The translations under genes and the position numbers were made by a program. This document shows, piece by piece, positions 8,967 through 17,204 of a stretch of DNA of 64,000 bases. Under the pieces are notes generated by a model that made no database searches, was not told the DNA's origin, and saw only the letters and a list, made by a program, of their open reading frames with translations. How positions within the stretch are numbered: the stretch's first letter is position 1; each line of letters opens with the position of its first letter. Location of the stretch: assembly GCF_000802305.1 (NCBI RefSeq), contig NZ_JTDK01000008.1, forward strand, positions 1 to 64,000, given 5' to 3'. This DNA is from Microbacterium mangrovi. GTDB taxonomy: Bacteria; Actinomycetota; Actinomycetes; Actinomycetales; Microbacteriaceae.

Positions 8967-9539
8967 TCAGCAGGGGCTGAGGAGCGCGTCGCGAAGGTCG
9001 CCCTCGATGCCGGGCACGGCATCCACCGGAACGGCGAGCGCGAGCAGCGACCGGCTGAAGTAGTTGCGCACCCCCGCGGCGAGGGTGATGTCGACGATCT
9101 GGCGATCGGTGAAGCCGACGTCGCGGAGCGCCTGGGAGTCGGCATCCGTCATCGCGGCGGCATCCGTCGACATCTTCTCGGCGTAGGCCATCACCGCGAC
9201 GTCCGCGGCATCCAGATCCGCGTCGCGGTAGTCGCGGCCGAGGCGGGCGAGCTGGTCCTCGTCCATCAGGTCGGCGCGCAGCGTCTTGCGGCCGTGCGCG
9301 AGCAGGCAGTGTTGCGACTGGATGGCGCGCGCCGCGCCGAGGGTCGCGAGTTCGTACACGCGCACCCCGATCGAGGGGACGATCGTGCGCACCAGCGCCT
9401 CGAACGCCGCGTGCGCCTCCGGGTTGATGGCCATCGCCCGGGTGTATCCGAACACGAAGCCGTCGGAGGCGAGGTCGCCGGCGTACATGTCGGCGGCGTG
9501 CCCGTCGACCTCGTCGGGGGCGGGTGGGGTGACGATCAT
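8967..9539 (-). CDS. Carboxymuconolactone decarboxylase-like (AhpD-type) protein
   Basis: 190-aa all-helical protein of the CMD/AhpD superfamily. The motif SQHCLLAHGRKTL corresponds to the AhpD active-site helix, with one Cys and the His kept and the first Cys of CxxC replaced by Ser, as is common in peroxidase-related members. Start ATG 9539 is preferred over an upstream in-frame extension because the sequence before it is not family-like. It probably works in oxidative-stress or small-molecule redox chemistry, but proteins of this subgroup are mostly uncharacterised. Transcribed alone, convergent with the membrane protein at 10 bp distance. Confidence 0.75.
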   Translation of the reverse strand: MIVTPPAPDEVDGHAADMYAGDLASDGFVFGYTRAMAINPEAHAAFEALVRTIVPSIGVRVYELATLGAARAIQSQHCLLAHGRKTLRADLMDEDQLARLGRDYRDADLDAADVAVMAYAEKMSTDAAAMTDADSQALRDVGFTDRQIVDITLAAGVRNYFSRSLLALAVPVDAVPGIEGDLRDALLSPC

Positions 9540-9675
9540 GACTCCTCCTCGGGGCGACGATGCCCAGACCGGCCGAAAGGGTCGGCATCCCTCAGTGTGG
9601 ACCCTTCGCCGCCGGGCGTCGAGAGGGTGAGAGGGCGCACCCGACGATGTGCGGATGCACGCCGCGAACAGAGGC

Positions 9676-9704
9676 TTGAGTTTCGTCAATATCTTCGATA
9701 GAGT
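9676..9704 (+). promoter_or_regulatory. Candidate sigma-70 promoter for DUF222/HNH gene
   Basis: TTGAGT (9676-9681), 17-bp spacer, TAGAGT (9699-9704), in a noticeably AT-richer 249-bp intergenic stretch. The leader would be about 78 nt and the gene has the ribosome-binding site AAAGGA (9778-9783). Each box matches consensus at 4 of 6 positions. Confidence 0.4.
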
Positions 9705-9788
9705 GACTGTGGGCGTTGATTCGCAGCAGTTGCTTCCCCTTGAGAAGATGAAGGTGGCGGGAAGCGTAGATCTCTCAAAGGATTTCGC

Positions 9789-11258
9789 ATGTCTGCGCCT
9801 CATTCACCTCACGCCAACGGTCGGGTTCCGCTGACTCCCGCACTGGCGCGATTGAGTCGCGTGATCGACGAATTGGATGCCGGTCGACGCGACGCGGCTC
9901 GAACCTATGCACGACAGCTCGAACGGTTCGCCGCACTGATCCCGGTGGTGTCCGCCCGCCGCGAGGAGCGTGCCGCGGTCAGCGACCGGAGCAGTCGGAA
10001 GGTGTGGCTCGCCGAACGCGAGGTGGTCGCCGATGTCGCGGCGACCCTGCGGGTCAGCGAGCGGGTCGTGCAGGCCCGGATGTCGCGGGCACGACAGGTC
10101 GTGTCGGTGTTTCCTGCGGTGCATGCGGCGCTCATCTCCGCTGAGATCGATCCCGGCCACGCCGACGTGATCTGCGAGGCCGGGGCGGTCCTCGAGTCCG
10201 CCGATGTCGACGACGCGACGCGCGACGAGTACGCGGCGATCGGCGTCGCCGCCGCGGCGGGCGAGACGCCACCGCGTCTGCGGGGCATCCTCACCGCGGT
10301 CGTGTCCGCGCTGGTGCCCGAACAGGTCGAAGAGCAGGTGACGGATGCGGTTTCGCAGAGATGCCTTCGGGTGTTCGACCTCGCGCCCGGCCTGGCTCGG
10401 TTGACTCTCGACGGACCCACGGCGGAGATCCACGGCATCTACGATCGTGCGACGCAGCAGGCTCGTCGGATCCAGCAGTGGAACGACGAAGCCCCGGACG
10501 CCGACGCCGACGCGGCCATGGGTGCGGGTGCGGCCGCGACGACACCCGAACGAACCACGCCCCCGGCGGGAGGGGCGGTCGATGAGGGCACCGTGGTGGA
10601 TGAGCGCACGCTCGAGCAGGTCCGTGCCGATGTGGTCATCGACACGCTGCTGACCGGAGCCCCGGCCGTTCCCGGGCGCACCGACGACGAGCGCGACGAG
10701 CTTGCCCGGATTCGCGCGACGGTTGTGGTCACGATTCCCGCGACCACGCTCGCCGGCACCACGCACAGTGGGGCGATCATTCCCGGTCACGGGCCGATCG
10801 ACGAAACGACGGCGAAACGCCTGGCCGGTGACGCACCGATCTGGACCCGCGTCTTCACCGACCCGGTGACCGGCACGCCGGTGGCTGTCGACCGGTACAA
10901 ACCGACGAGGGCGCAGCGCGACCTGCTCAAGGCACGCGACCAGCGTTGCCGGTTTCCGGGATGCCGGCGCCCGGCCGCGAGCTGCGACCTCGATCACAAC
11001 CTCCGACATCGCGACGGCGGTCCGACCGCGCTGTGGAATCTCGCGCACTTCTGCACGGGCCACCACATCGTGAAACATCACACGGATTGGACGGTGGAGC
11101 AGATCGAAGGAGGCGTTCTGGTGTTCACCGGCCCGACCCGCCGCACGTACGTCGACCGGCCGCCGGGCATGAGCGCGTGCGCGCGTCCCGGCACTCGAAA
11201 TGGAGCGGGCGCCGTCCGCTTCGAACCTGCGGACGGAGAGGAAGCCGCGGGGTTCTGA
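9789..11258 (+). CDS. DUF222 and HNH endonuclease-domain protein
   Basis: 489-aa member of the actinobacterial 13E12/DUF222 repeat family. DUF222 covers about residues 40-340, with a low-complexity Ala/Asp/Thr insert at 230-270; the HNH nuclease fold follows at about 385-440, visible as RCRFPGCRRPAASCDLDH, then HRDGGPTALWNL and FCTGHHIVKH. The paired Cys and the His residues expected for a Zn-bound HNH (ICEA/McrA-like) domain are present. Such genes occur in many copies in actinobacterial genomes and are often linked to mobile or recombining DNA; the biological role is not established. Start ATG 9789 has AAAGGA 6 nt upstream. It is followed by a short lower-GC stretch. Confidence 0.88.
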   Translation: MSAPHSPHANGRVPLTPALARLSRVIDELDAGRRDAARTYARQLERFAALIPVVSARREERAAVSDRSSRKVWLAEREVVADVAATLRVSERVVQARMSRARQVVSVFPAVHAALISAEIDPGHADVICEAGAVLESADVDDATRDEYAAIGVAAAAGETPPRLRGILTAVVSALVPEQVEEQVTDAVSQRCLRVFDLAPGLARLTLDGPTAEIHGIYDRATQQARRIQQWNDEAPDADADAAMGAGAAATTPERTTPPAGGAVDEGTVVDERTLEQVRADVVIDTLLTGAPAVPGRTDDERDELARIRATVVVTIPATTLAGTTHSGAIIPGHGPIDETTAKRLAGDAPIWTRVFTDPVTGTPVAVDRYKPTRAQRDLLKARDQRCRFPGCRRPAASCDLDHNLRHRDGGPTALWNLAHFCTGHHIVKHHTDWTVEQIEGGVLVFTGPTRRTYVDRPPGMSACARPGTRNGAGAVRFEPADGEEAAGF

Positions 11259-11408
11259 CTGTGCCGCATGCGATGCCGGGTAGCTCGTGGACCAGCAAGC
11301 GGTTTCTGGGTCATCGTGCTGGCTTCGTGGGTGCAAGCTGCATCCAGCAGATCGTTCCGGAGGAAGCCGACTCACCCGCTTCGATGGTTACCCGCTACGG
11401 TTCTGTCG

Positions 11409-11603
11409 GTGGAGAAGGTGTGGATCGTTTATCACGACAGCGGCCCTGACAACAACATTTTGGGAGTGTTCGACAACCCTGAAGACGCGGAGGCGTACCA
11501 AGCTCAAGAGTGGCCCGAGTATGAGAACGGTGTGCTGCTGACCCCCTTTCCCGTTCCGTGGCGGGCGACTGACGGGGGAATGACAATCTTCATCGGAGAT
11601 TGA
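11409..11603 (+). CDS. Small hypothetical protein
   Basis: 64-aa acidic protein starting VEKVWIVYHDSGPDNNIL and continuing with a GVFDNPEDAEAY helix. The strand-helix pattern (visible YHDSG, GVF, EDAEAYQA) resembles small single-domain proteins of actinobacteria in which a beta strand precedes an EDAEAA-type helix; no function is known to me. GTG 11409 is chosen because the sequence before it in frame is not protein-like. Base composition is lower in GC than the neighbours, and codons such as ATT and TTT appear, which suggests recent acquisition together with the fragment after it. Confidence 0.55.
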   Translation: MEKVWIVYHDSGPDNNILGVFDNPEDAEAYQAQEWPEYENGVLLTPFPVPWRATDGGMTIFIGD

Positions 11604-11682
11604 GTTCTATGCCGAGCGTCATGGCATCACTCGTACCGATGACGCGTTCATTGATCTGGAAGCCCGAGCAGACAGGCCTTAA
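11584..11682 (+). pseudogene. Possible gene fragment (C-terminal remnant)
   Basis: Overlapping the end of the small gene in another frame, 32 codons stay open to a TAA and end with EFYAERHGITRTDDAF and a further acidic helix. It has the composition of a real protein C-terminus but no plausible start codon in frame. GC is low for this genome. It may be the tail of a small gene cut by recombination next to the DUF222/HNH gene. Low certainty. Confidence 0.25.
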
Positions 11683-11715
11683 GCGACGATCAGCCGGGTC
11701 TGCCGCTGGTTGCCG

Positions 11716-12699
11716 CTACCTCGCCGTCCCCGCCATGCGGAGGGCAGCGTCCATGGCGGCCCGGGTGCGCGCCAGCACCGGTGCCGCGATGTTGGCGAGC
11801 GCGGTCACGGTGATCCCGGTCGCGGGGTCGTGGCGGCTGATGGCGGAGACGCCGTGGTCCGACCCCGACAGGACGAGGTGGGCGTCGTCGGTCCAGATCC
11901 CCCGCCCGTGCCCGCGGCCGTCGCCGGTGTCCGCCACGGTGGGCTCCGTCGCCAGCGCCCGCCACTGCCGGGACAGGATCACCCCGGCATCCAGCGCCCG
12001 CCAGAACCGGTGCAGGTCGCGGACGGTGGAGTGGGCGCCGCCGTCGCCGGATCCGACCACCGGAAGCTCGAAGACGTTCGTACGGCCGTCTTCGAGGTAG
12101 CCGGTCGCGGTGCCCGGCGGCAGGCGGTCCGACCGCGGGAATCCCGACTCCGTCATCCCGGCGGGCATGAACACCCGTCGCGCGACGAGTTCCGCGAAGG
12201 ATGCCCCGCCGACCCGCTCGGCGATGACGGCGAGCACGACGTATCCGCTGTTGCAGTACGAGAAGCGCTCCCCCGCCGGGAACTTCGTCGGGAAGCCGTC
12301 GAGCATCGGCAGATAGGCGCCGGTCGAGTCGAGCGACTGCGCCGGCACCGACAGCGGGGCCAGGTCGTCGAGTTCTTCATCGAGGTAGTCGCCGATGCCG
12401 GACGTGTGGGTGAGCAGGTGGTCGACGGTGACGTCGTCGGCGATCGACGGGAGGTCGGGGCCGAGGATGCCGCGAGCGGTGGTGCCGAGGGCGAGGAGTC
12501 CCTCCTCAGCGAGGGACAGGATCGTGAGCGCCGTGAATGTCTTCGTGCCGCTCGCGAGACCGAACCGCGTCTCGGGAGTGTTCGGCGCGCCCGCCGTGCG
12601 ATCGGCGAGCCCCATCGCCCACTCTCCCAGCACGTCGTCGCCGCGGCGAACGCTCAGCACCCCGCTGAAGCCGGCGAGGTCGGGTTCGAACCCCTCCAT
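11716..12699 (-). CDS. Serine hydrolase (beta-lactamase/DD-peptidase family)
   Basis: 327-aa protein of the class C beta-lactamase-related family (Pfam beta-lactamase). The SxxK motif is Ser50-Gly-Thr-Lys53 in GLASGTKTFTA and the second motif is Tyr148-Cys-Asn150 in RFSYCNSGYV; the third region is GSDHGVSAISRHDP, with SDHG/H in place of the KTG box. No signal peptide, so it is probably a cytoplasmic esterase or peptidase rather than an antibiotic resistance enzyme. The start ATG 12699 is 33 bp from the divergent AEC permease start, so both promoters must lie within or beside the coding ends. Single gene. Confidence 0.85.
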   Translation of the reverse strand: MEGFEPDLAGFSGVLSVRRGDDVLGEWAMGLADRTAGAPNTPETRFGLASGTKTFTALTILSLAEEGLLALGTTARGILGPDLPSIADDVTVDHLLTHTSGIGDYLDEELDDLAPLSVPAQSLDSTGAYLPMLDGFPTKFPAGERFSYCNSGYVVLAVIAERVGGASFAELVARRVFMPAGMTESGFPRSDRLPPGTATGYLEDGRTNVFELPVVGSGDGGAHSTVRDLHRFWRALDAGVILSRQWRALATEPTVADTGDGRGHGRGIWTDDAHLVLSGSDHGVSAISRHDPATGITVTALANIAAPVLARTRAAMDAALRMAGTAR

Positions 12700-12732
12700 G
12701 CCCCGAACTCTAGCCGGGTAGTTTGGTTCCCC

Positions 12733-13656
12733 GTGGGTGGTGTGCTGACGGGATTCGGGATCATCTCCTTCGTGATCCTCGTCGGCTACCTCGCCGGACG
12801 CTTCCAGGTCGGCGGCGCGAACGCGGCGAACGTGCTCAACCGCCTGGCGTTCTTCATCGCCACACCGGCACTGCTGTTCGTCACCCTCGCGCACGCCGAC
12901 CTGAAGATCGTCTTCTCCGCCCATCTGGTCGTCGCGGGGGTGTCCGCGGCGGTCGCGGCCGGCATCTTCGTGCTCGCCTCGCGGATCGCGTTCCCGAAGC
13001 CGGCCACCACCACCGCGATCGGGGCGCTCGGCGCGAGCTACGTCAACGCCAACAACATCGGGCTGCCCGTGGCCGTCTACGTGCTCGGCAGCGCGTCGTT
13101 CGCGGTCCCCGTGCTGCTGTTCCAGCTGATCTTCTTCGCCCCCGTGGCCCTCACCGTGCTCGACGTCACGTCGCGCGGCCAGGCATCGATCCGCACCATC
13201 CTCACCCAGCCGCTGCGCAACCCGATGATCCTCGCCTCCGCCGCCGGCATCATCGTGGACCTCGCGGGCTGGCAGCTGCCCTCGGCGGTCTACGAGCCGT
13301 TCGTCCTGCTCGGCGGCGCGGCCGTTCCGATGGTCCTCCTCGCGTTCGGGATGTCGCTGCACGGCGCCCGCCCGCTGCGAACCCGGAGCAGCCGCACCGA
13401 CATCATCGTCGCCGTGGTCGTCAAGTCCGTGGTGATGCCCGCGATCGCGTTCGTCGTGGCGCACGTCGTGCTCGGTGTCCACGGCCACGAGCTGTTCGCC
13501 ATGGTCGCGCTGGCCGCGCTTCCCACCGCCCAGAACGTCTACAACTTCGCGGCCCGGTTCGAGCAGGCGGTGGATGTCGCCCGCGACGTGGTGCTGGTCA
13601 CCACGATCGCGGCCATCCCGGTGCTGCTCGTCGTGGCGGCGGTCTTCGCCGGCTGA
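12733..13656 (+). CDS. AEC-family (auxin efflux carrier-like) permease
   Basis: 307-aa integral membrane transporter of the AEC family (MdcF/YfdV type). About ten hydrophobic segments are arranged as two five-helix halves; the typical broken-helix stretch NANNIGLPVAVYVLG lies in the first half and ALPTAQNVYNFAARF in the second. Members export organic acids or malonate-like compounds. GTG 12733 is taken as start; GTG 12742 is an alternative. It is divergent from the serine hydrolase and ends 20 bp from the convergent acyl-CoA dehydrogenase operon, with no room for a private terminator. Substrate unknown. Confidence 0.85.
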   Translation: MGGVLTGFGIISFVILVGYLAGRFQVGGANAANVLNRLAFFIATPALLFVTLAHADLKIVFSAHLVVAGVSAAVAAGIFVLASRIAFPKPATTTAIGALGASYVNANNIGLPVAVYVLGSASFAVPVLLFQLIFFAPVALTVLDVTSRGQASIRTILTQPLRNPMILASAAGIIVDLAGWQLPSAVYEPFVLLGGAAVPMVLLAFGMSLHGARPLRTRSSRTDIIVAVVVKSVVMPAIAFVVAHVVLGVHGHELFAMVALAALPTAQNVYNFAARFEQAVDVARDVVLVTTIAAIPVLLVVAAVFAG

Positions 13657-13676
13657 CGTCCGGCCCGCGCCGGCCG

Positions 13677-14768
13677 TCAGAGCGGCACGTCGACCAGGTC
13701 CGCCAGCCGAGCGCGGTGTGCGCCCGGCGTTCCGAGACCGATCTGGTCGGCCTTGGCCCGCTTCAGGAAGAGGTGGGTGGGATGCTCCCACGTCATGCCC
13801 ATTCCGCCGTGCAGCTGCACCGCCTCCTCGGCGGCGCGCACCGCGACGTCGCTGACGAAGGACTGCGCGACACTCGCCGCCACGGCGGCATCCGGATCGT
13901 CGTCTGCCAGGGTCGCCGCGGCGTACCGGGCGGCGGACGCCGCCAGCTCGAGGTCGGTGTACAGGTTCGCGAGGCGATGCTTGAGCGCCTGGAATCCGCC
14001 GACCACCCGACCGAACTGACGACGCACCTTGAGGTACGCGACGGTCGTCTCCAGGCACCACTGCGCGACCCCGAGCTGCTCGGACGCCAGCAGCGCCGCG
14101 CCCGCATCGAGCGCTCCGGCGACGGCGGCCGCGGCATCCTCCTGCACCAGCCGGGCCGGAGTCGCGTCGAAGGCGACGTCCGCGACCTGCCGGGTCATGT
14201 CGAGCGACGTCACGGGCCGGATGCCGGCATCCGACGCCGAGACCGCGTACAGCGCCGCGGTCCCCTCCGTCCGAGGCACGGCGACAAGCAGCACGTCCGC
14301 GTCGATCGCGCCGGCGACGCTGCGCACCGAACCGGTGAGCCGGTCGTCCCGCTCGGTCACCCCGGGCAGCGCGCCGCCGGGGGCCAGGGAGAACGGCACC
14401 GCGAGCGCGGCCGTCGTGCGCCCCGCCGCGAGGTCGCCGAGCAGTTCGTCCCCGGAGGCGACGAGGGCCGTGGTCGCCACGACGGAACTCGTGAGGAACG
14501 GCACGGGTGCGACCGCCCGGCCGAGTTCTTCCAGCACCACCGCGGCCTCGCGGGCAGATGCCCCGGCACCCCCGAACTCCTCGGGCACCAGGAGGCCCGC
14601 CAGCCCGAGATCGCCGCCGAGCGCCGCCCACAGCGGACCGACGAGGCTGCGATCGCAGTCGGCCACGGCGATCACCGCGGCCGGGCGGCACCGCTCTGCC
14701 AGAAGGTCGCGCACGGGAGAACGCAGGTCGTCCTCGAGCTCGGTGTAGAGCAGGTTCGCTTCGCTCAC
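13677..14768 (-). CDS. Acyl-CoA dehydrogenase, short subunit type
   Basis: 363-aa flavin-dependent acyl-CoA dehydrogenase relative. The C-terminal helical domain contains RRQFGRVVGGFQALKH and QLHGGMGMTWEHPTHL, both family signatures, but the usual EGT glutamate region at the C-terminus is missing. It is shorter than its 395-aa neighbour and the two genes overlap by 4 nt (GTGA). In mycobacteria such unequal pairs form alpha2beta2 dehydrogenases in which one subunit lacks the catalytic base; this arrangement is inferred here. Last gene of the five-gene acyl-CoA operon. Confidence 0.85.
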   Translation of the reverse strand: MSEANLLYTELEDDLRSPVRDLLAERCRPAAVIAVADCDRSLVGPLWAALGGDLGLAGLLVPEEFGGAGASAREAAVVLEELGRAVAPVPFLTSSVVATTALVASGDELLGDLAAGRTTAALAVPFSLAPGGALPGVTERDDRLTGSVRSVAGAIDADVLLVAVPRTEGTAALYAVSASDAGIRPVTSLDMTRQVADVAFDATPARLVQEDAAAAVAGALDAGAALLASEQLGVAQWCLETTVAYLKVRRQFGRVVGGFQALKHRLANLYTDLELAASAARYAAATLADDDPDAAVAASVAQSFVSDVAVRAAEEAVQLHGGMGMTWEHPTHLFLKRAKADQIGLGTPGAHRARLADLVDVPL

Positions 14769-15952
14769 TTCTCCAGGTCCTTCCACGGGACGTCCTTGTC
14801 GACGCGCGGTTCGGCCGGCAGACCAAGGATCCGCTCGGCGATGATGCCGCGGAGGATCTCGGACGTGCCGCCCTCGATCGAGTTGCCCTTCGCGCGCAGG
14901 TATCGGTAGCCGGCGTCCCGCCCGCCGAAGTCGACGCCGTCGGGGCGCACCATCGTCCAGTCCTCGTACCGCAGGCCGTCCGCCCCGAGCAGCTCCAGCT
15001 CGAGCCCGGACAACTGCTGGTTGAGGTCCGCGAACACCAGCTTCAACGCCGCACCCTCGGGCCCGGGGCGCCCGGCGGCGAGCTTCTGCCGGAGGCGCTG
15101 ACCGGCCAGGCGCGCCGCTTCGCTCGTGACCCACAGCCGCAGGAGCCGGTCGTGCAGCTCGGGCGTGCGCAGCTCCGGATGCTCGCGCCAGGCCCGCGCG
15201 GCCAGGCCGATCATCCCCGCCTCGCGTCCGACGAACAGGCCGCCGATCGCGACGCGCTCGTTGCCGAGGGTCGTCATAGCCACAATCCAGCCCTGCCCGA
15301 CGTCGCCCAGCCGGTTCGCATCCGGGATGCGCACGTCGGTGAGGAACACCTCGTTGAACTCGGCCTCCCCGGTGATCTGCCGCAGCGGCCGCACGTCAAC
15401 GCCCGGGGCGGTCATGTCGACGACGAAGTAGGAGAGGCCCTGATGCTTGGGGACGGCGGGATCGGTGCGCGCGACGAGGATCGCGAACCGGGCGAGGTGC
15501 GCGACCGAGGTCCACACCTTCTGGCCGTTCACCACCCAGTCGTCGCCGTCGCGCACCGCCCGCGTCGACACGTTGGCGAGATCGGACCCGGCGCCGGGCT
15601 CGCTGAACAGCTGGCACCAGATGTCCTCACCCGTCCACAGCGGACGGAGGAAGCGCTCCTTCTGCTCCGGAGTCCCGAAGGCGAGGATCGTCGGCGCCGC
15701 CATGCCGAGCCCGATGCCGTTGCGGTGCTCCGGGTCGTTGCCGGGCGCCCCGGCGGCCGCGAACGCCTCGTCGACCTCGGCCTGCCAGTCGCGCGTCAGG
15801 CCCAGGCCGCCGTGCCCTTCGGGGAAGGAGATCCAGGCGAGCCCCGCGTCGTAGCGGGCGCGCAGGTAGTCGAGGCGGGCCGTCGAGGTCGGATCGTGCG
15901 CGGCGAGGAAGTCGCGCACCCGGATGCGCAGCTCGTCCTGGTCGATGGTCAT
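14765..15952 (-). CDS. Acyl-CoA dehydrogenase
   Basis: 395-aa acyl-CoA dehydrogenase: FAD-dependent alpha-beta oxidation of an acyl-CoA. FAD/substrate motifs QLFSEPGAGSDLA and VVNGQKVWTS are complete, and NSIEGGTSEILRGIIAE near the C-terminus supplies the glutamate that acts as base in the family. It overlaps its neighbours on both sides by 4 nt (start with ATGA, stop with GTGA), so the three dehydrogenases are strictly coupled. Likely the catalytic partner of the 363-aa subunit encoded next. The acyl substrate is not deducible. Confidence 0.9.
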   Translation of the reverse strand: MTIDQDELRIRVRDFLAAHDPTSTARLDYLRARYDAGLAWISFPEGHGGLGLTRDWQAEVDEAFAAAGAPGNDPEHRNGIGLGMAAPTILAFGTPEQKERFLRPLWTGEDIWCQLFSEPGAGSDLANVSTRAVRDGDDWVVNGQKVWTSVAHLARFAILVARTDPAVPKHQGLSYFVVDMTAPGVDVRPLRQITGEAEFNEVFLTDVRIPDANRLGDVGQGWIVAMTTLGNERVAIGGLFVGREAGMIGLAARAWREHPELRTPELHDRLLRLWVTSEAARLAGQRLRQKLAAGRPGPEGAALKLVFADLNQQLSGLELELLGADGLRYEDWTMVRPDGVDFGGRDAGYRYLRAKGNSIEGGTSEILRGIIAERILGLPAEPRVDKDVPWKDLEK

Positions 15953-17184
15953 GCTCGTTCCTCCCGGGCGCGGGCCTGGCGGCGCAGCTCGGCGCGCGCC
16001 AGGGAGTCGAGGTGGACCTCGTCGGGTCCGTCGGCCAGGCGCAGGGTGCGGATGGCCGCGTAGCCTTCGGCCAGCGGGAAGTCCTGCGACACCCCGCCGG
16101 CGCCGAACAGCTGCACGGCGTCGTCCAGGATCCCCTGCACGACCCGCGGCGTCGCGATCTTGATGGCCTGGATCTCGGTGTGCGCGCCGCGGTTGCCGAC
16201 GGTGTCCATCAGCCAGGCCGTCTTCAGCACGAGCAGGCGCAGCTGCTCCACCTGCACGCGGGCCTCGGCGATCCGCTCCCGGACCGTCCCCTGCTCCGCG
16301 AGGGCGCGGCCGAAAGTGACGCGGGAGTCTGCGCGTTCGCACATCAGCTCGATGGCCCGCTCGGCCAGGCCGATGGCGCGCATGCAGTGGTGGATGCGCC
16401 CGGGCCCCAGCCGCGCCTGGGCGATGGCGAACCCCATCCCCTCCCCGGCGATGAGGTGGGATGCCGGCACCCGCACGTCCTCGAAGACCACTTCGGCATG
16501 CCCGCCGTGTTCGTGGTCGTCGTAGCCGAACACCCGCATGGCGCGCACGATGCGCACGCCCGGCGTCTCGCGCGGCACGAGGATCTGCGATTGGCGGCGG
16601 TGCCGCTCGGCGTCCGGATCCGTCTGGCCCATGACGATGAAGACCCGCGCGTTGGGGTTCATCGCGCCGGTGATGAACCACTTGCGACCGTTGATCACGT
16701 AGTCGTCGCCGTCGCGGACGATGGAGGTCTCGATGTTCGTGGCATCTGACGAGGCGACCGCAGGTTCGGTCATCGCGAACGACGAGCGGATGTCGCCGGC
16801 CAGCAGCGGTCGCAGCCACCGTTCCTTCTGCTCGTCCGTGCCGAACTCGTTCAGCACCTCCATGTTGCCGGTGTCGGGGGCGGCGCAGTTGAACACGGCC
16901 GGGGCGAGCTGGAGCAGGCGGCCGGTGATCTCCGCGAGCGGGGCGTACTGCAGGTTCGTGAGCCCCGCGCCGTCCTCCCCGGGAAGGAAGAGGTTCCACA
17001 GCCCGCGGGCCTTCGCCTCGGCCCGCAGCTCCTGCAGCACGGGCACCGAGTCCCACGCCCAGCGGTCCTCGAGCTCGTCCAGCTGTCGACGGAACGTCGG
17101 CTCGGCGGGCTCGATGCGGGTGCGGGTGAACTCGAGCAGGGCCTCGCGGACCTCGAGGGTGCGCGCGTCGTACTGGAAGTCCAT
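15949..17184 (-). CDS. Acyl-CoA dehydrogenase, ACAD10/11-LvaC type
   Basis: 411-aa acyl-CoA dehydrogenase of the subgroup typically found beside or fused to APH-like kinases. SFAMTEPAVASSDATNI and VINGRKWFITGA mark the FAD/substrate region; the C-terminal motif LADGPDEVHLDSLA replaces the EGT box, as in ACAD10/ACAD11 and LvaC. In the levulinate pathway LvaC eliminates phosphate from a 4-phosphoacyl-CoA made by the kinase LvaA. With the kinase gene only 20 bp upstream, a similar reaction is likely here. A GGAG ribosome-binding site precedes ATG 17184. Confidence 0.87.
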   Translation of the reverse strand: MDFQYDARTLEVREALLEFTRTRIEPAEPTFRRQLDELEDRWAWDSVPVLQELRAEAKARGLWNLFLPGEDGAGLTNLQYAPLAEITGRLLQLAPAVFNCAAPDTGNMEVLNEFGTDEQKERWLRPLLAGDIRSSFAMTEPAVASSDATNIETSIVRDGDDYVINGRKWFITGAMNPNARVFIVMGQTDPDAERHRRQSQILVPRETPGVRIVRAMRVFGYDDHEHGGHAEVVFEDVRVPASHLIAGEGMGFAIAQARLGPGRIHHCMRAIGLAERAIELMCERADSRVTFGRALAEQGTVRERIAEARVQVEQLRLLVLKTAWLMDTVGNRGAHTEIQAIKIATPRVVQGILDDAVQLFGAGGVSQDFPLAEGYAAIRTLRLADGPDEVHLDSLARAELRRQARAREERA

Positions 17185-17204
17185 GCGTTCTCCGTCCTCT
17201 GCCT

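Noticed and set aside
11716..12699. Beta-lactamase conferring antibiotic resistance
   Set aside because: SxxK and YxN are present, but there is no signal peptide and the KTG box is replaced; a general esterase/peptidase is more likely.
12723..14909. 728-codon open frame on the plus strand
   Set aside because: Out-of-frame shadow of the AEC permease and antisense of an acyl-CoA dehydrogenase; no motif.
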